Translations under genes and position numbers: made by a program
Part shown: positions 45,101 to 52,571 of the stretch, piece after piece
Layout of the letters: every line of letters starts with the position of its first letter
Position numbering within the stretch: the first letter of the stretch is position 1
NCBI GenBank assembly: GCA_036384915.1
Contig: DASVLJ010000015.1
Coordinates: 112,457 to 176,456 of the forward strand
DNA from: PKWO01 sp036384915
Lineage (GTDB): Bacteria > Pseudomonadota > Gammaproteobacteria > Burkholderiales > Burkholderiaceae_D
DNA: 64,000 nucleotides
Reading direction: 5' to 3'
Notes under the pieces: model-generated
What the model was told of the DNA's origin: nothing
Databases searched by the model: none
The model's input: only the letters and a program-made list of their open reading frames with translations

Positions 45101-45571
45101 AAATTGCTGGGTACGCTGGCGCGCACCGGCGACCCGGTTTCGCTTAAACTCGACATCCCCGAGGCCGACCCGTCCGCGATGGACCTCCACGGCCGGCACG
45201 TCGACGCCGCGCTCGACAAGTTGATCGACGACCTGGAGCGGCTTGGCGACCTTCCCGACGACATCAAGCTTTCGATAGGCGGAAAGAGTATCGCGAGCGG
45301 CAAACTCAGCGGCACAGCGAATTATTTCGATTGGCGCTACAAGCAGGCCCCGGCCGGCACCAAGGCGAAGTTCCAGGCGCGGCGCGCGGGGATGGTGCTC
45401 GACAACATGCATATTGCCGTCACGTCTCCGGTCAGCCAGCTGGTGGCCCAGATTCCGCTATCCATGACCCGCCGTGCAACCAATGCCGGACAGGAGATGA
45501 GCCACGACGTGCGCGACCGCCTTACTGATCTGGCCCGGAGCGCGGACGACGACGCTTCCGGCGCCGCGTAG
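42176..45571 (+). CDS. Large candidate type III effector, 1131 aa
   Basis: GGAG lies before the ATG. The first 280 or so residues are Ser/Pro/Arg-rich and disordered with repeated motifs of the form RRSRSELNLPRR (about 58-69) and RRSQSDIGLPRT (about 142-153). A helical body follows: TSSTAGGVVSGVAQLAASTH, a coiled coil (about 505-560, RMEQAKARLDAAQAALARED), a hydrophobic hairpin (about 585-630, GGASAALGITSTVLGILPHA then AAVTGGFSVAATAAIALMYV), more helices, and a C-terminal region with KLDIPEADPSAMDLHGRHVDAAL. No enzyme motif recognised. Control by a complete hrp-type promoter and the effector-like N-terminus support secretion. Confidence 0.75.
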   Translation: MTINATSGREIPAAAHSASQEAPSNAPPPASQGAPVEQPRGGAMSLPLATLSDMSSVRRSRSELNLPRRAETAIAPSSRSLGGQPHTAPTDADKDGSDWESVLDASVAAGEAEPREGSQEVRMTPFGLSRSVEGGAQGGRAARRSQSDIGLPRTGLQDFPPLRSFREPPVSASAVLLGDAGRSDDGTWNAMPAVEVHDPKGKGKLEDTGLPGGAMHSEEIVSSWLASAELVPPRGHAGASSSGTGEQQIGMSRRSGTSLPVIAEAHEDVTGNVQDHTAAGPRTSRGTLKGRLTQLIDNKKIPFTPPIQLARWDAESALEICHGLRNSQSASPPIAELSRLVALNFERAHGDAIPADKRGQRILPEGATEDAYYREMIATFLKAAGVEDAGEVLESFKQAGTGGLHRQQVLTSSTAGGVVSGVAQLAASTHPIAKTALSAVQLVLTAITTELSFESGGRRLRNAGTEEVLPLGKADASPSAKTGPNVVGAAAVLAMRLPKITQCVKRMEQAKARLDAAQAALAREDLTPAERAQAESEVRAAGEELGIAYARFSYRNEIKSDYKTASESMKIEYQGNKRYLGVGGASAALGITSTVLGILPHAAAAAVTGGFSVAATAAIALMYVGYQLSTGPSKDGEAKAKRAIVALGKSLDLMGGNAAKQQRERAQAYRTYIHEKRLWRSPEVRAQAKTKLLATLDDIARRDTTGNDLKPLANWEAYAAYRQDMEAAAGDPQAAQELEAAFTQAHQAEFKASALTDAWKTPYRMRMDSMGRILLGKSSKALTAFLKSAARAGRAGPATSGESSRRATARSQIHAGLRQDVKAALRDWVSFELAQSHIKRSLSGGDESEIDSAMDAASRSLAAIQDGDARALFTGDGRAQVEATELSKRLTAGEAERYTLTNAGSATLAGVVNTFGATASLGLNIQKDIKLSHGIHEPPKYNDQNDARVLTQGSAPVTAPYSSAERARFQKTSMAKLLGTLARTGDPVSLKLDIPEADPSAMDLHGRHVDAALDKLIDDLERLGDLPDDIKLSIGGKSIASGKLSGTANYFDWRYKQAPAGTKAKFQARRAGMVLDNMHIAVTSPVSQLVAQIPLSMTRRATNAGQEMSHDVRDRLTDLARSADDDASGAA

Positions 45572-45685
45572 GCGACAGGGGTGTCGCTGCATCGCGCGAT
45601 GCGTTCCGGCGCGGGGCTGCGTCGACGGATTCTTCCGCTTGCCCGGTCTTGCGGGAGATACTGCGGGATAATCGCGTGAAGCATT

Positions 45686-45730
45686 GACTCCCCACTCTCT
45701 CTATCTTTCGGACGGGAGAGGGGAGTCTTT
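45686..45730 (+). terminator. Rho-independent-like terminator after the 1131-aa gene
   Basis: GACTCCCC (45686-45693) pairs with GGGGAGTC (45720-45727), with further pairing inside across one bulged A, and a short TTT follows. It lies 115 bases after the stop codon at 45571 and in the 310-base gap (45572-45881) before the convergent ankyrin gene; nothing else was seen in that gap. Confidence 0.65.
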
Positions 45731-45881
45731 CGACGCAATGGGCTTGATACGCTTGCTCCCTGCGATGTCGGGAAGAAGCGGGCAGAGCGACGAACGCGGC
45801 GATGCGTGAGGACGAGCGGCGGCAAGTGATGGCAAGCGGCGGCAGGCCGCCTTCAGGCTGGCCGGTGCCGCCGGCTTCCCG

Positions 45882-47348
45882 TTACCAGTTGGCGGAGGCA
45901 AACATCGCCGCAAGGCGCGGATTGACCGTCGATGGGGCGTTACGGGCTGCCGAGGATGGCGATGCCTGACTGGATCGCATGCGCGCGAAGAGATAGGTTT
46001 TGCCCAGCTGGTTCATGATCGACAAGTGGTCCCCTCCCTGTATCTCGCCGTTGTCGACGGCATCTTCCACCGCGTCCATCATGTCGCCGGCAAGGCTGTT
46101 GAAATCCTCGACGCGTCCGGCAGCCGCGGCCCGCTCGGCTTGCTTGAGCCGGGGGATAAAGGCTTGCGCCTGAGGGCTCAGGCTGTTTCGCATTTGCTCA
46201 AGTTCCCTGGGCAAGGCTTCGTTCCCCAGCATCGTTGCGATTGGCGCAAATTGCCGATAGTGCTCAGCGCGCCGCTGCAGCACTTGCAGCGCGGTGCTGC
46301 GCGTTGCGTCGGCCGCGTTGATGTCCAGGTTGGAATTGGTGCGGCTCGCTCTCAGGATCGCATGCAAGGTTCTGTGAAGCACTTCGGGATACAAGCCATG
46401 GCACAGCTGAACCAGGGGCGGACGGCCTTCTCCATTCGCGGTATGGGCGATCCTGGGGTTGGACATCATGTCGCACAATATTTTTTCCCATTGCGGCGCA
46501 TTGCCGAAGATGTTGGGCCGGGTTTCCCAGTGGGAGATTGCCTGCCACAGCGGCGACTGTCCGCGCGCGTTGGGCGCATTGGGGTCCGTGTTGGGATGGT
46601 TGACGAGTGCGCGCACGACTTCGCGCAGGCCGAGCCCGATGGCGGCTTCCACCGGCCGTGCGACACCGTTTCCCGCAAGATCGGGTATGGCATCCGCGCG
46701 GCGCAGGATGGCCATCGCCACGGCCTGGCCGGCGTCGAACCCTTGGCCGTATGGGCCGCTGATCGCATGGCTCAGGGCGGTACGGCCGGCATGGTCGATG
46801 AGGTTCACGTCGGCCAGGGGAATGGATTTGCCGTGGTCGGCGTACAGCAGCATCTCCGCGATCTGCGGCTTGCCGAGGCGTGCCGCATGGGCCAGCGGGG
46901 TTCTGCCTTCGTTATCGGGCATGTCGACCACGGATTTCAGGGAAATCCTTGGCGATCCTTCCGCTTCTTTCAGCCGCGCTGTCTCGATGATGACCCGTAT
47001 GCTGTCCAGACTGTCCGCTTCGATCGCATGCGTCAGCAGCGTTTGCCCGCTCTTCAAGCGCGAGGTCAATAGCGCGGGTTGGAATCTGAGCAGTTTATGT
47101 AGCTCGCCCGGGCGTTTTTTGCCGATGGCATCGAGGACTTCCGCTTCCATCCTGGGCGACGGGCCTTCCATTGCCGCTCGCGGCCGGGATGGCGCTGCTT
47201 CGCCCGCGGCGGCTTTGGGCGGTCGCCCCAGGCCCGCCAAGGGGTGCGGCGCGGCGGAGCCGATACCCGTGCTTGCGGCATGGTCTGCGGCGGCTGGCTC
47301 CGCTTCGTTCGTTTGGGGATGGTCCAAGGGGACCGAACCGATTCGCAT
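45882..47348 (-). CDS. Ankyrin-repeat protein, probable type III effector
   Basis: 488 aa. An Ala/Pro-rich N-terminus (1-65) is followed by ankyrin-type repeats: SGQTLLTHAIEADSLDSIRVI, DNEGRTPLAHAARLGKPQIAEMLL, DHAGRTALSHAISG, then ARGQSPLWQAISHW (about residues 95-290), and a C-terminal helical tail. Bacterial ankyrin proteins of this kind often act on host partners after injection. It follows the GDPD-domain gene after 51 bases on the same strand, so it is probably in the same hrp-type operon. The ribosome site is weak. No F-box seen. Confidence 0.75.
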   Translation of the reverse strand: MRIGSVPLDHPQTNEAEPAAADHAASTGIGSAAPHPLAGLGRPPKAAAGEAAPSRPRAAMEGPSPRMEAEVLDAIGKKRPGELHKLLRFQPALLTSRLKSGQTLLTHAIEADSLDSIRVIIETARLKEAEGSPRISLKSVVDMPDNEGRTPLAHAARLGKPQIAEMLLYADHGKSIPLADVNLIDHAGRTALSHAISGPYGQGFDAGQAVAMAILRRADAIPDLAGNGVARPVEAAIGLGLREVVRALVNHPNTDPNAPNARGQSPLWQAISHWETRPNIFGNAPQWEKILCDMMSNPRIAHTANGEGRPPLVQLCHGLYPEVLHRTLHAILRASRTNSNLDINAADATRSTALQVLQRRAEHYRQFAPIATMLGNEALPRELEQMRNSLSPQAQAFIPRLKQAERAAAAGRVEDFNSLAGDMMDAVEDAVDNGEIQGGDHLSIMNQLGKTYLFARMRSSQASPSSAARNAPSTVNPRLAAMFASANW

Positions 47349-47399
47349 GATGTTGTAGCCGGTATCGTGAAAAGGCGCTCACCGAGTGCTGATTGACCG

Positions 47400-49619
47400 T
47401 TATCCTTCCGGTCCGAAAATCCCGGGGCTGGTCACTTGGTCATTGTCCTTGGCAAGGCCGGCGCGGACGTCGTCGATCAGCTTCTCGTCGATTTTCGGCT
47501 TGTCCGCCAAAAATTGGGACACGCGCATCTTGACGTTGGCCTTGTTCTGGTTGAAGTCGATAGATGTTCCGGGCTTTTGGTTCAATTCAAAGCCGGAGTG
47601 TCCGCGGTCGATCTCCTGGTCGTGCAGGTTGGCCCAGACTTCCTCGTCGGGCTGGTCGGTCAATAGCGTGTCGGCCTCGTGGCGGAACGCGCCGGCGGTT
47701 TCGCGCTTGCGCGTGATTTCATCCTCGGGAACCACTCCCATCCCGCCATGCACGTTCCAGGTGACGCGCTCGACCGAACCGTCTTTGCGCTGCGAGGAAA
47801 AATCTTCGTAGCGGTAGGAGCCTGAGAACGGCACCTTGGCAAAGGGGCTGTCCGGTTCGCGCAATTTCTGGCGGATCATGCCCATTGCCTCGCCTTCGGG
47901 CGTGCCGGGCTCGGTCTGGACGACTTCGAATATCACCGGCTTCATGGCTTTCCAGCTATGGAGCCACTTCAAGCCGATCTCGGCCAGGTCGTCCGCCGAC
48001 ATTTTCGCGGGGTCCGTTCTGCCGCTCGACGGCGGGAAGAATTTGATCAATTGCGGGTCCTTCAGGAACCCTTGGCTCAAAATCGGGACGAGGTTGACCG
48101 ATTCGAGCTTTTGGCGCAATTGCTGGCGCGCACCGGCATCCTTGTCGCTCTTGGGGTCTATCCCATAGTGCTTCATCAGCGCGCCCAGCATCTGGTCGTA
48201 TCCGCCGAAGTAGGTTCGCCCGTAGAGCTTGACGGCCGTCATGGGGCGGAACTCGGGATGGTCCAGCAACAGCGCGACGACGATTTCGGGCGTCGCTTCC
48301 TTGCAGTCGAGATTGATCGTCATGCCCGGATTGTTTTTCAGCACGTGCCGGAGCGCTTGTTCCACGCTCGGCACCTTTTGGTCGGTGATGAGGTAGTTGC
48401 CGTCTTGCGGGTTGCGGATGATCAAATCGCGCTTCAATATGTCGTCGGACTTGATGTGGCTGACCAGGTCGTTTTTCACGTCGGCGGTCATGCGGCCGGC
48501 GGTGAAGTCGTGCATCAAGACCGGGACGCCGTCGGCGGCTACCTGCACGTCGATTTCGATGCCGAAATAGCCCTTGCGGTAGGCGTTGTCGATTGCCGCG
48601 ATGGAGTTCTCGGGAATGCCGTGCCGATTGTCGACGAGCCCGCGGTGAACCAGGATTTCCTTCGGTATGCCGCCCTTCGCGTTGACTTCGTTGTAGTCAT
48701 GGGGGTGGGTGAATTCACCCCGGTGCTGGGCAAGTTCCTCTTCGAGGTTCTCGATTCCGTGGTGTTGATTGGACTTGAAATATTGGGGGCCATAGACGAA
48801 CCGTTGCGGCCGGTTCAAGCGGGTGAGCGGGTGCGCTCCCTTGGCGTTCGGAAAATACTGGGGCTCTTCCTGCGGCTCCACAGCCTTCAGGCTGCGGCCC
48901 GATTGGGCCGATTTGGCCGATTTCGGCGCCGCCTTGGCGTCCGTCTTGGGGCCTTCGGCGGGAGCCCATGCGCTGTCGCCGATCTTCAGCCCCGCGTCGC
49001 GCAGCATGTTGGCGATGCCGGTTTTCGCGCCGGCGGCCAGGCTGTCGCCATGCGAGAACGCATGGTCGATATTCACCACCAGGAGCCCTTGGCGCGCATC
49101 GACAAAGACCGGGTATTTTTTAGGATTCCCCAGCACGTTTTTCGCGTTGCCCGCCGACGCGTCCTTGGCAAGCACGTCGAATGCCTCCTTGCCGACGTAG
49201 GCGTGATCCAGCTTCCCGGCCGCCAGTTTGGCCACCGGATGATCGGAGGCGAGTTTCTGGACGTCGGGGTTTTTGGCCAGCTTGTCCTGCACGCTTTCCA
49301 CAACGATGCGCCGCGCCATCAACTCTTCTTCGCCATGCCCGCCGAAATTCCCGCGGTCGACCAGGGTCTTGCCCTTGGCTTGGGCGAAGAACCCGGTGCT
49401 CTTGGTGTCCAGTTGCGGCAACTCCCGTTTTGCCAGGATCGACGTCGCCGCCGAGCCCGACGGCACGCCGGCAAGCATCTTGCGTCCGGCCAGGTTCGCC
49501 AGCGGCCCTTGCATGGCGCCGGCGACGTTATGCGCCGCCGGCGTTGCCAGCTGTCCGCCGGCTGGAAATGCATCGTGGGAGATTGAGGGAAGGGGGGAGG
49601 GTAATTTTGTAATAGTCAT
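47400..49619 (-). CDS. GDPD-domain protein, probable type III effector
   Basis: 739 aa from the ATG at 49619; an ORF start at 49760 would cross the hrp-type box. The N-terminal 320 residues are unassigned, with Ala/Pro/Lys stretches. The glycerophosphodiester phosphodiesterase barrel then has an intact active site: His325-Arg326 (VHRGLVDNRHGIPENS, Glu337), Glu355 and Asp357 in FGIEIDVQ, and His370 in VLMHDF. A long C-terminal extension (about 560-739) follows. Classical GDPD proteins release glycerol-3-phosphate from lipid-derived diesters. The lack of a signal peptide and the hrp-type promoter fit an injected enzyme acting on host phosphodiesters or lipids. A cytoplasmic housekeeping GlpQ is unlikely given its size. 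Confidence 0.82.
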   Translation of the reverse strand: MTITKLPSPLPSISHDAFPAGGQLATPAAHNVAGAMQGPLANLAGRKMLAGVPSGSAATSILAKRELPQLDTKSTGFFAQAKGKTLVDRGNFGGHGEEELMARRIVVESVQDKLAKNPDVQKLASDHPVAKLAAGKLDHAYVGKEAFDVLAKDASAGNAKNVLGNPKKYPVFVDARQGLLVVNIDHAFSHGDSLAAGAKTGIANMLRDAGLKIGDSAWAPAEGPKTDAKAAPKSAKSAQSGRSLKAVEPQEEPQYFPNAKGAHPLTRLNRPQRFVYGPQYFKSNQHHGIENLEEELAQHRGEFTHPHDYNEVNAKGGIPKEILVHRGLVDNRHGIPENSIAAIDNAYRKGYFGIEIDVQVAADGVPVLMHDFTAGRMTADVKNDLVSHIKSDDILKRDLIIRNPQDGNYLITDQKVPSVEQALRHVLKNNPGMTINLDCKEATPEIVVALLLDHPEFRPMTAVKLYGRTYFGGYDQMLGALMKHYGIDPKSDKDAGARQQLRQKLESVNLVPILSQGFLKDPQLIKFFPPSSGRTDPAKMSADDLAEIGLKWLHSWKAMKPVIFEVVQTEPGTPEGEAMGMIRQKLREPDSPFAKVPFSGSYRYEDFSSQRKDGSVERVTWNVHGGMGVVPEDEITRKRETAGAFRHEADTLLTDQPDEEVWANLHDQEIDRGHSGFELNQKPGTSIDFNQNKANVKMRVSQFLADKPKIDEKLIDDVRAGLAKDNDQVTSPGIFGPEG

Positions 49620-49669
49620 AATGGTTCGATTCGAAAATGAGTTCGACTCCGCAATTTCAGGTCGTCTGT

Positions 49670-49731
49670 ATCTTCGTCGTCTCGAACCATCGGCGATTCT
49701 CGATTTCCGAATTTCATTGTTCGCAAACGAA
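49670..49731 (-). promoter_or_regulatory. PIP/hrpII-type promoter 4 (GDPD-ankyrin operon)
   Basis: On the minus strand TTCG (49731-49728), 16 bases, TTCG (49711-49708). After 32 bases GAAGAT (49675-49670) differs by one base from YANNNT. The GDPD gene starts at 49619. Confidence 0.75.
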
Positions 49732-49766
49732 ATCGGGTATTGCGACCGGGGAGGGCGCAAGCCTGG

Positions 49767-50591
49767 TTAGTATTCGGCGGCGTTGTCCACGATGGCGCGC
49801 AGTTCCAGCGATCTTGCGGCTACGATGAAAATCAGCAATCCCGGCATCAGCAGGATGAGGCTGGCCACCGCTGCCGCGGGGAAGAGAATGCCTGCGCCGT
49901 CGAGCTGGAAATATAGATGGACCGGCAGGGTCTGGACGTTCGGCGCACCTGCGACAAAGGTTTTGTCGAATTCCTCCAGGCTGGTGGCGAGCGCAATCAA
50001 GGCGCCGGCGAAGATCGCGTTTTTCGATGCCGGAAGCAGGATGTGCCACATGATACGCATCGTCGAAGCGCCCAGGGAGCGGGCCGCGTGGACCAGCTCC
50101 CCGGGAACCGTTTCGAAGCGGCTTGCCAATATCTTGATCATCAACGGCAGGATGCCGGTCGTTTGCGCCAGGACCACCCCGGCCCAGGTATAGTCGAGGT
50201 GAGCCGCGATGAGGACCTTGCCAATGCATGGAGCGATCACGATTCCCGGTACGATCAGGGGGCAGAGCACGATGAATTCCAGCTTGCGTCTTTGGCTGTC
50301 CGGCAGCCGCACCAGCAGCCAGGCGGGGGCGACGGCAAACAGCGTGGCGCAAGCGGTGACGGCCAGGGCGATGACGAGGCTGTTCCATGCGGCATCGGTC
50401 AGCGAAGATTCTCCCAGCGCCGATTGCCAATGCGCGAACGTATAGTGCTGCGGAAGCAGGGCGGGGGCGAGCCAGCCGTCGGAAAACGACCAGCAGACGA
50501 TGACGGAAAGAGGAACGCCTATCGTCAAGAGCGATTGCGCGAGCATCAGGCCGCCCAGCCAGCGCCGCTGCATTTGGCGGTGGCGATTCAT
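49767..50591 (-). CDS. ABC importer permease 2
   Basis: 274 aa from the ATG at 50591, overlapping the stop of the preceding permease gene. About six hydrophobic segments and the conserved loop ELVHAARSLGASTMRIMWHILLP (the EAA motif that contacts the ATPase). It resembles the second permease of iron, polyamine or aminoethylphosphonate-type importers (PotC-like). Last gene of the operon LacI - binding protein - ATPase - permease - permease. Confidence 0.9.
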   Translation of the reverse strand: MNRHRQMQRRWLGGLMLAQSLLTIGVPLSVIVCWSFSDGWLAPALLPQHYTFAHWQSALGESSLTDAAWNSLVIALAVTACATLFAVAPAWLLVRLPDSQRRKLEFIVLCPLIVPGIVIAPCIGKVLIAAHLDYTWAGVVLAQTTGILPLMIKILASRFETVPGELVHAARSLGASTMRIMWHILLPASKNAIFAGALIALATSLEEFDKTFVAGAPNVQTLPVHLYFQLDGAGILFPAAAVASLILLMPGLLIFIVAARSLELRAIVDNAAEY

Positions 50592-51457
50592 GCGCCGTGT
50601 CGGCGGCCGGGCCGCCAGGTTCTTTTGCCGGCCTGATCGGCCGCGCTTGGGCCGAACCATTTGCCGTATGCCGCCGCAATCGTTCCTGACAGGCAGGCAA
50701 GGAGTATGCAGAGGGCATAGGCCCTTTGCAAATTGCCGTATTCCAGCGCTTCATACAGGAGCGAGGTAACCGGCTTGGGGTAGGCCGGTCCCAGCAGGTT
50801 CGGGATGGCGTAGGCACCCAGGCCGCGCGCCAGGCCCAGTATCATCGCCGCGGCAATGCCCGGCGCGGCCTGCGGCACCTGTATCCGGAAAAATGCCTGG
50901 GCCGCGCCGGCCCCCAATGTGCGTGCCGCCTTGACGGTGTCTCCCGGAACCGCCGCCAGCGCGCTGCCGATGACGATGCCCATCATGGGAGATTCTTTCC
51001 AGGCCAGGGCCAGGACGATGCCCACGCCGTTTGGCTCCCGCACGATCCGCGGAAACGGGATGTTGAGCAGTTCCAGCACGCGGTACAACACGCCTCCCCG
51101 CTCGAACAGCGCCAGCACCGCGAAGGAGGCAACCAGGCCGGGCACGATGACCGGCACAAGCGATGCGATCCGCATCCAGCTGCGGCCGAAAAACGGCACC
51201 TGAAACGCTGCGGCAAGCAAGGTGCCGCACAAAAAGGAAAGCACGGTGGAGGCCAGCGCGTATTCGAGCGTAAACAGAAAGCCGCGTTGCACCTGCGGAT
51301 CCGCGACCAGGCGCGCGTAGCCTGCCAGATCGGGCGAGGACAGGTCGCCGAGCGTGTCGAAGAACACGGCGAACAGCGGCGCGAGAAACAAGCCGAAGAG
51401 TATGACGGCCGCGGGGAGGAGCAACAAGCCCTCCGCCAATGGCAGAGGGCGTTTCAT
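50588..51457 (-). CDS. ABC importer permease 1
   Basis: 289 aa from the ATG at 51457, overlapping the ATPase stop. Six or more hydrophobic segments with a long first periplasmic loop and the EAA-type motif DTVKAARTLGAGAAQAFFRIQVP. PotB-like partner of the downstream permease. A much longer ORF in this frame runs back to 52651 through the ATPase gene and is not real coding. Confidence 0.9.
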   Translation of the reverse strand: MKRPLPLAEGLLLLPAAVILFGLFLAPLFAVFFDTLGDLSSPDLAGYARLVADPQVQRGFLFTLEYALASTVLSFLCGTLLAAAFQVPFFGRSWMRIASLVPVIVPGLVASFAVLALFERGGVLYRVLELLNIPFPRIVREPNGVGIVLALAWKESPMMGIVIGSALAAVPGDTVKAARTLGAGAAQAFFRIQVPQAAPGIAAAMILGLARGLGAYAIPNLLGPAYPKPVTSLLYEALEYGNLQRAYALCILLACLSGTIAAAYGKWFGPSAADQAGKRTWRPGRRHGA

Positions 51458-52563
51458 TGCGCCCGCTCCGGCGCGTCGCTCTCCTCCAGGAGGTGAAGCG
51501 GCCCTTCCACGTGCAGGGCGACCCGTTCGCCTTGCGACAAGGCGGGCTCTCCGCGCCGGCTTGCCGCGCGCAGCCTGTGCGGGCCGATGTCCGCTTCGTA
51601 TCGGGTCGAATGCCCGAGGAAATGGCTGGCGACGATCGTTCCGACGGGCGTGCCCTGCGTGCTCAGCGAAATATCTTCCGGCAGGAGCATGGCGGTTTGC
51701 CGCCCGCGCTTGTGGCGGCAGGCAGGCGAGATGGGGCAACGCTCGCCCCATGGCAGTGTCGCCATGCCGTCGGCGGTGTCGACCGGGATGAGATTGGCGG
51801 CGCCGAGCAGTTCGGCGGTGAGCCGGCGGGCGGGGGTGCGATAAAGCTGTTCCGGCGTGCCGCTTTCGAGGATGCCTCCGCGATGCATGACGATGATCCG
51901 GTCGGCCAGGATCATGGCATCCTCGTGATCGTGCGTGACGAGCAGCGCGGTGGAGCCGAAATGGCGGTTGATTGCGCGCAGCTCGGTGCGCAGGCTGCCT
52001 CGAATGCCGGCGTCCAGGTTCGACAGCGGTTCGTCGTACAACATCAGGGCGGGTTGCATCACCAGGGCGCGCGCCAGGGCGGCGCGCTGTTTCTGCCCGC
52101 CCGACAATTGATGCGGCAGACGGTCCGCGCACTGCGCCAGCTGGCACAGTCCGACGACGTGCGCGATGCGGCGCGAGCGCTCGGCACGCTCGACATTTTT
52201 CATGCGCAAGCCGAAGGCGATGTTGTCGCGAACGCTCATGTGCGGAAACAGCGCATACGACTGGAAGACCATTGCCATGTCGCGCTTTTCCGGCGGCAGC
52301 GTATCGATACGGTGGCCGGACATGGCGATTTCCCCGGAATCCTGCGCAACGATGCCCATGATGAGGGAAAGCAGGGTCGATTTTCCGCATCCGGAAGGCC
52401 CCAGTATGACGACGAATTCGCCGGGCGCGACCTGGAAGTCGACTTGGTCGACGGCGAGGGTCGAGCCGAAGCGCTTGGTCAGGTTGCGCAGCTCCAGCGA
52501 AGCCGGCTGGAACGCCATCCCGGGCTCGTCGCGATGCCCGCGGGGCCGGCGCGGGAAATTCAT
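51454..52563 (-). CDS. ABC importer ATP-binding subunit
   Basis: 369 aa from the ATG at 52563 with TGAGGT upstream, nine bases after the binding-protein gene; an ATG at 52518 (MAFQPASLEL) is also possible. Walker A GPSGCGKST, Q-loop FQSYALFPHM, signature LSGGQKQRAALARAL, Walker B ALMLYDEPLSNLD and switch His in LVTHDHEDA are all present. The C-terminal 120 residues form a TOBE-type domain, placing it in the polyamine/iron/sugar-phosphate importer class. Confidence 0.93.
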   Translation of the reverse strand: MNFPRRPRGHRDEPGMAFQPASLELRNLTKRFGSTLAVDQVDFQVAPGEFVVILGPSGCGKSTLLSLIMGIVAQDSGEIAMSGHRIDTLPPEKRDMAMVFQSYALFPHMSVRDNIAFGLRMKNVERAERSRRIAHVVGLCQLAQCADRLPHQLSGGQKQRAALARALVMQPALMLYDEPLSNLDAGIRGSLRTELRAINRHFGSTALLVTHDHEDAMILADRIIVMHRGGILESGTPEQLYRTPARRLTAELLGAANLIPVDTADGMATLPWGERCPISPACRHKRGRQTAMLLPEDISLSTQGTPVGTIVASHFLGHSTRYEADIGPHRLRAASRRGEPALSQGERVALHVEGPLHLLEESDAPERAQ

Positions 52564-52571
52564 GAAAAACC

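Noticed and set aside
42659..45412. 917-codon ORF on the minus strand
   Set aside because: Antisense shadow of the 1131-aa effector gene, caused by high GC at third positions; translation lacks any recognisable feature.
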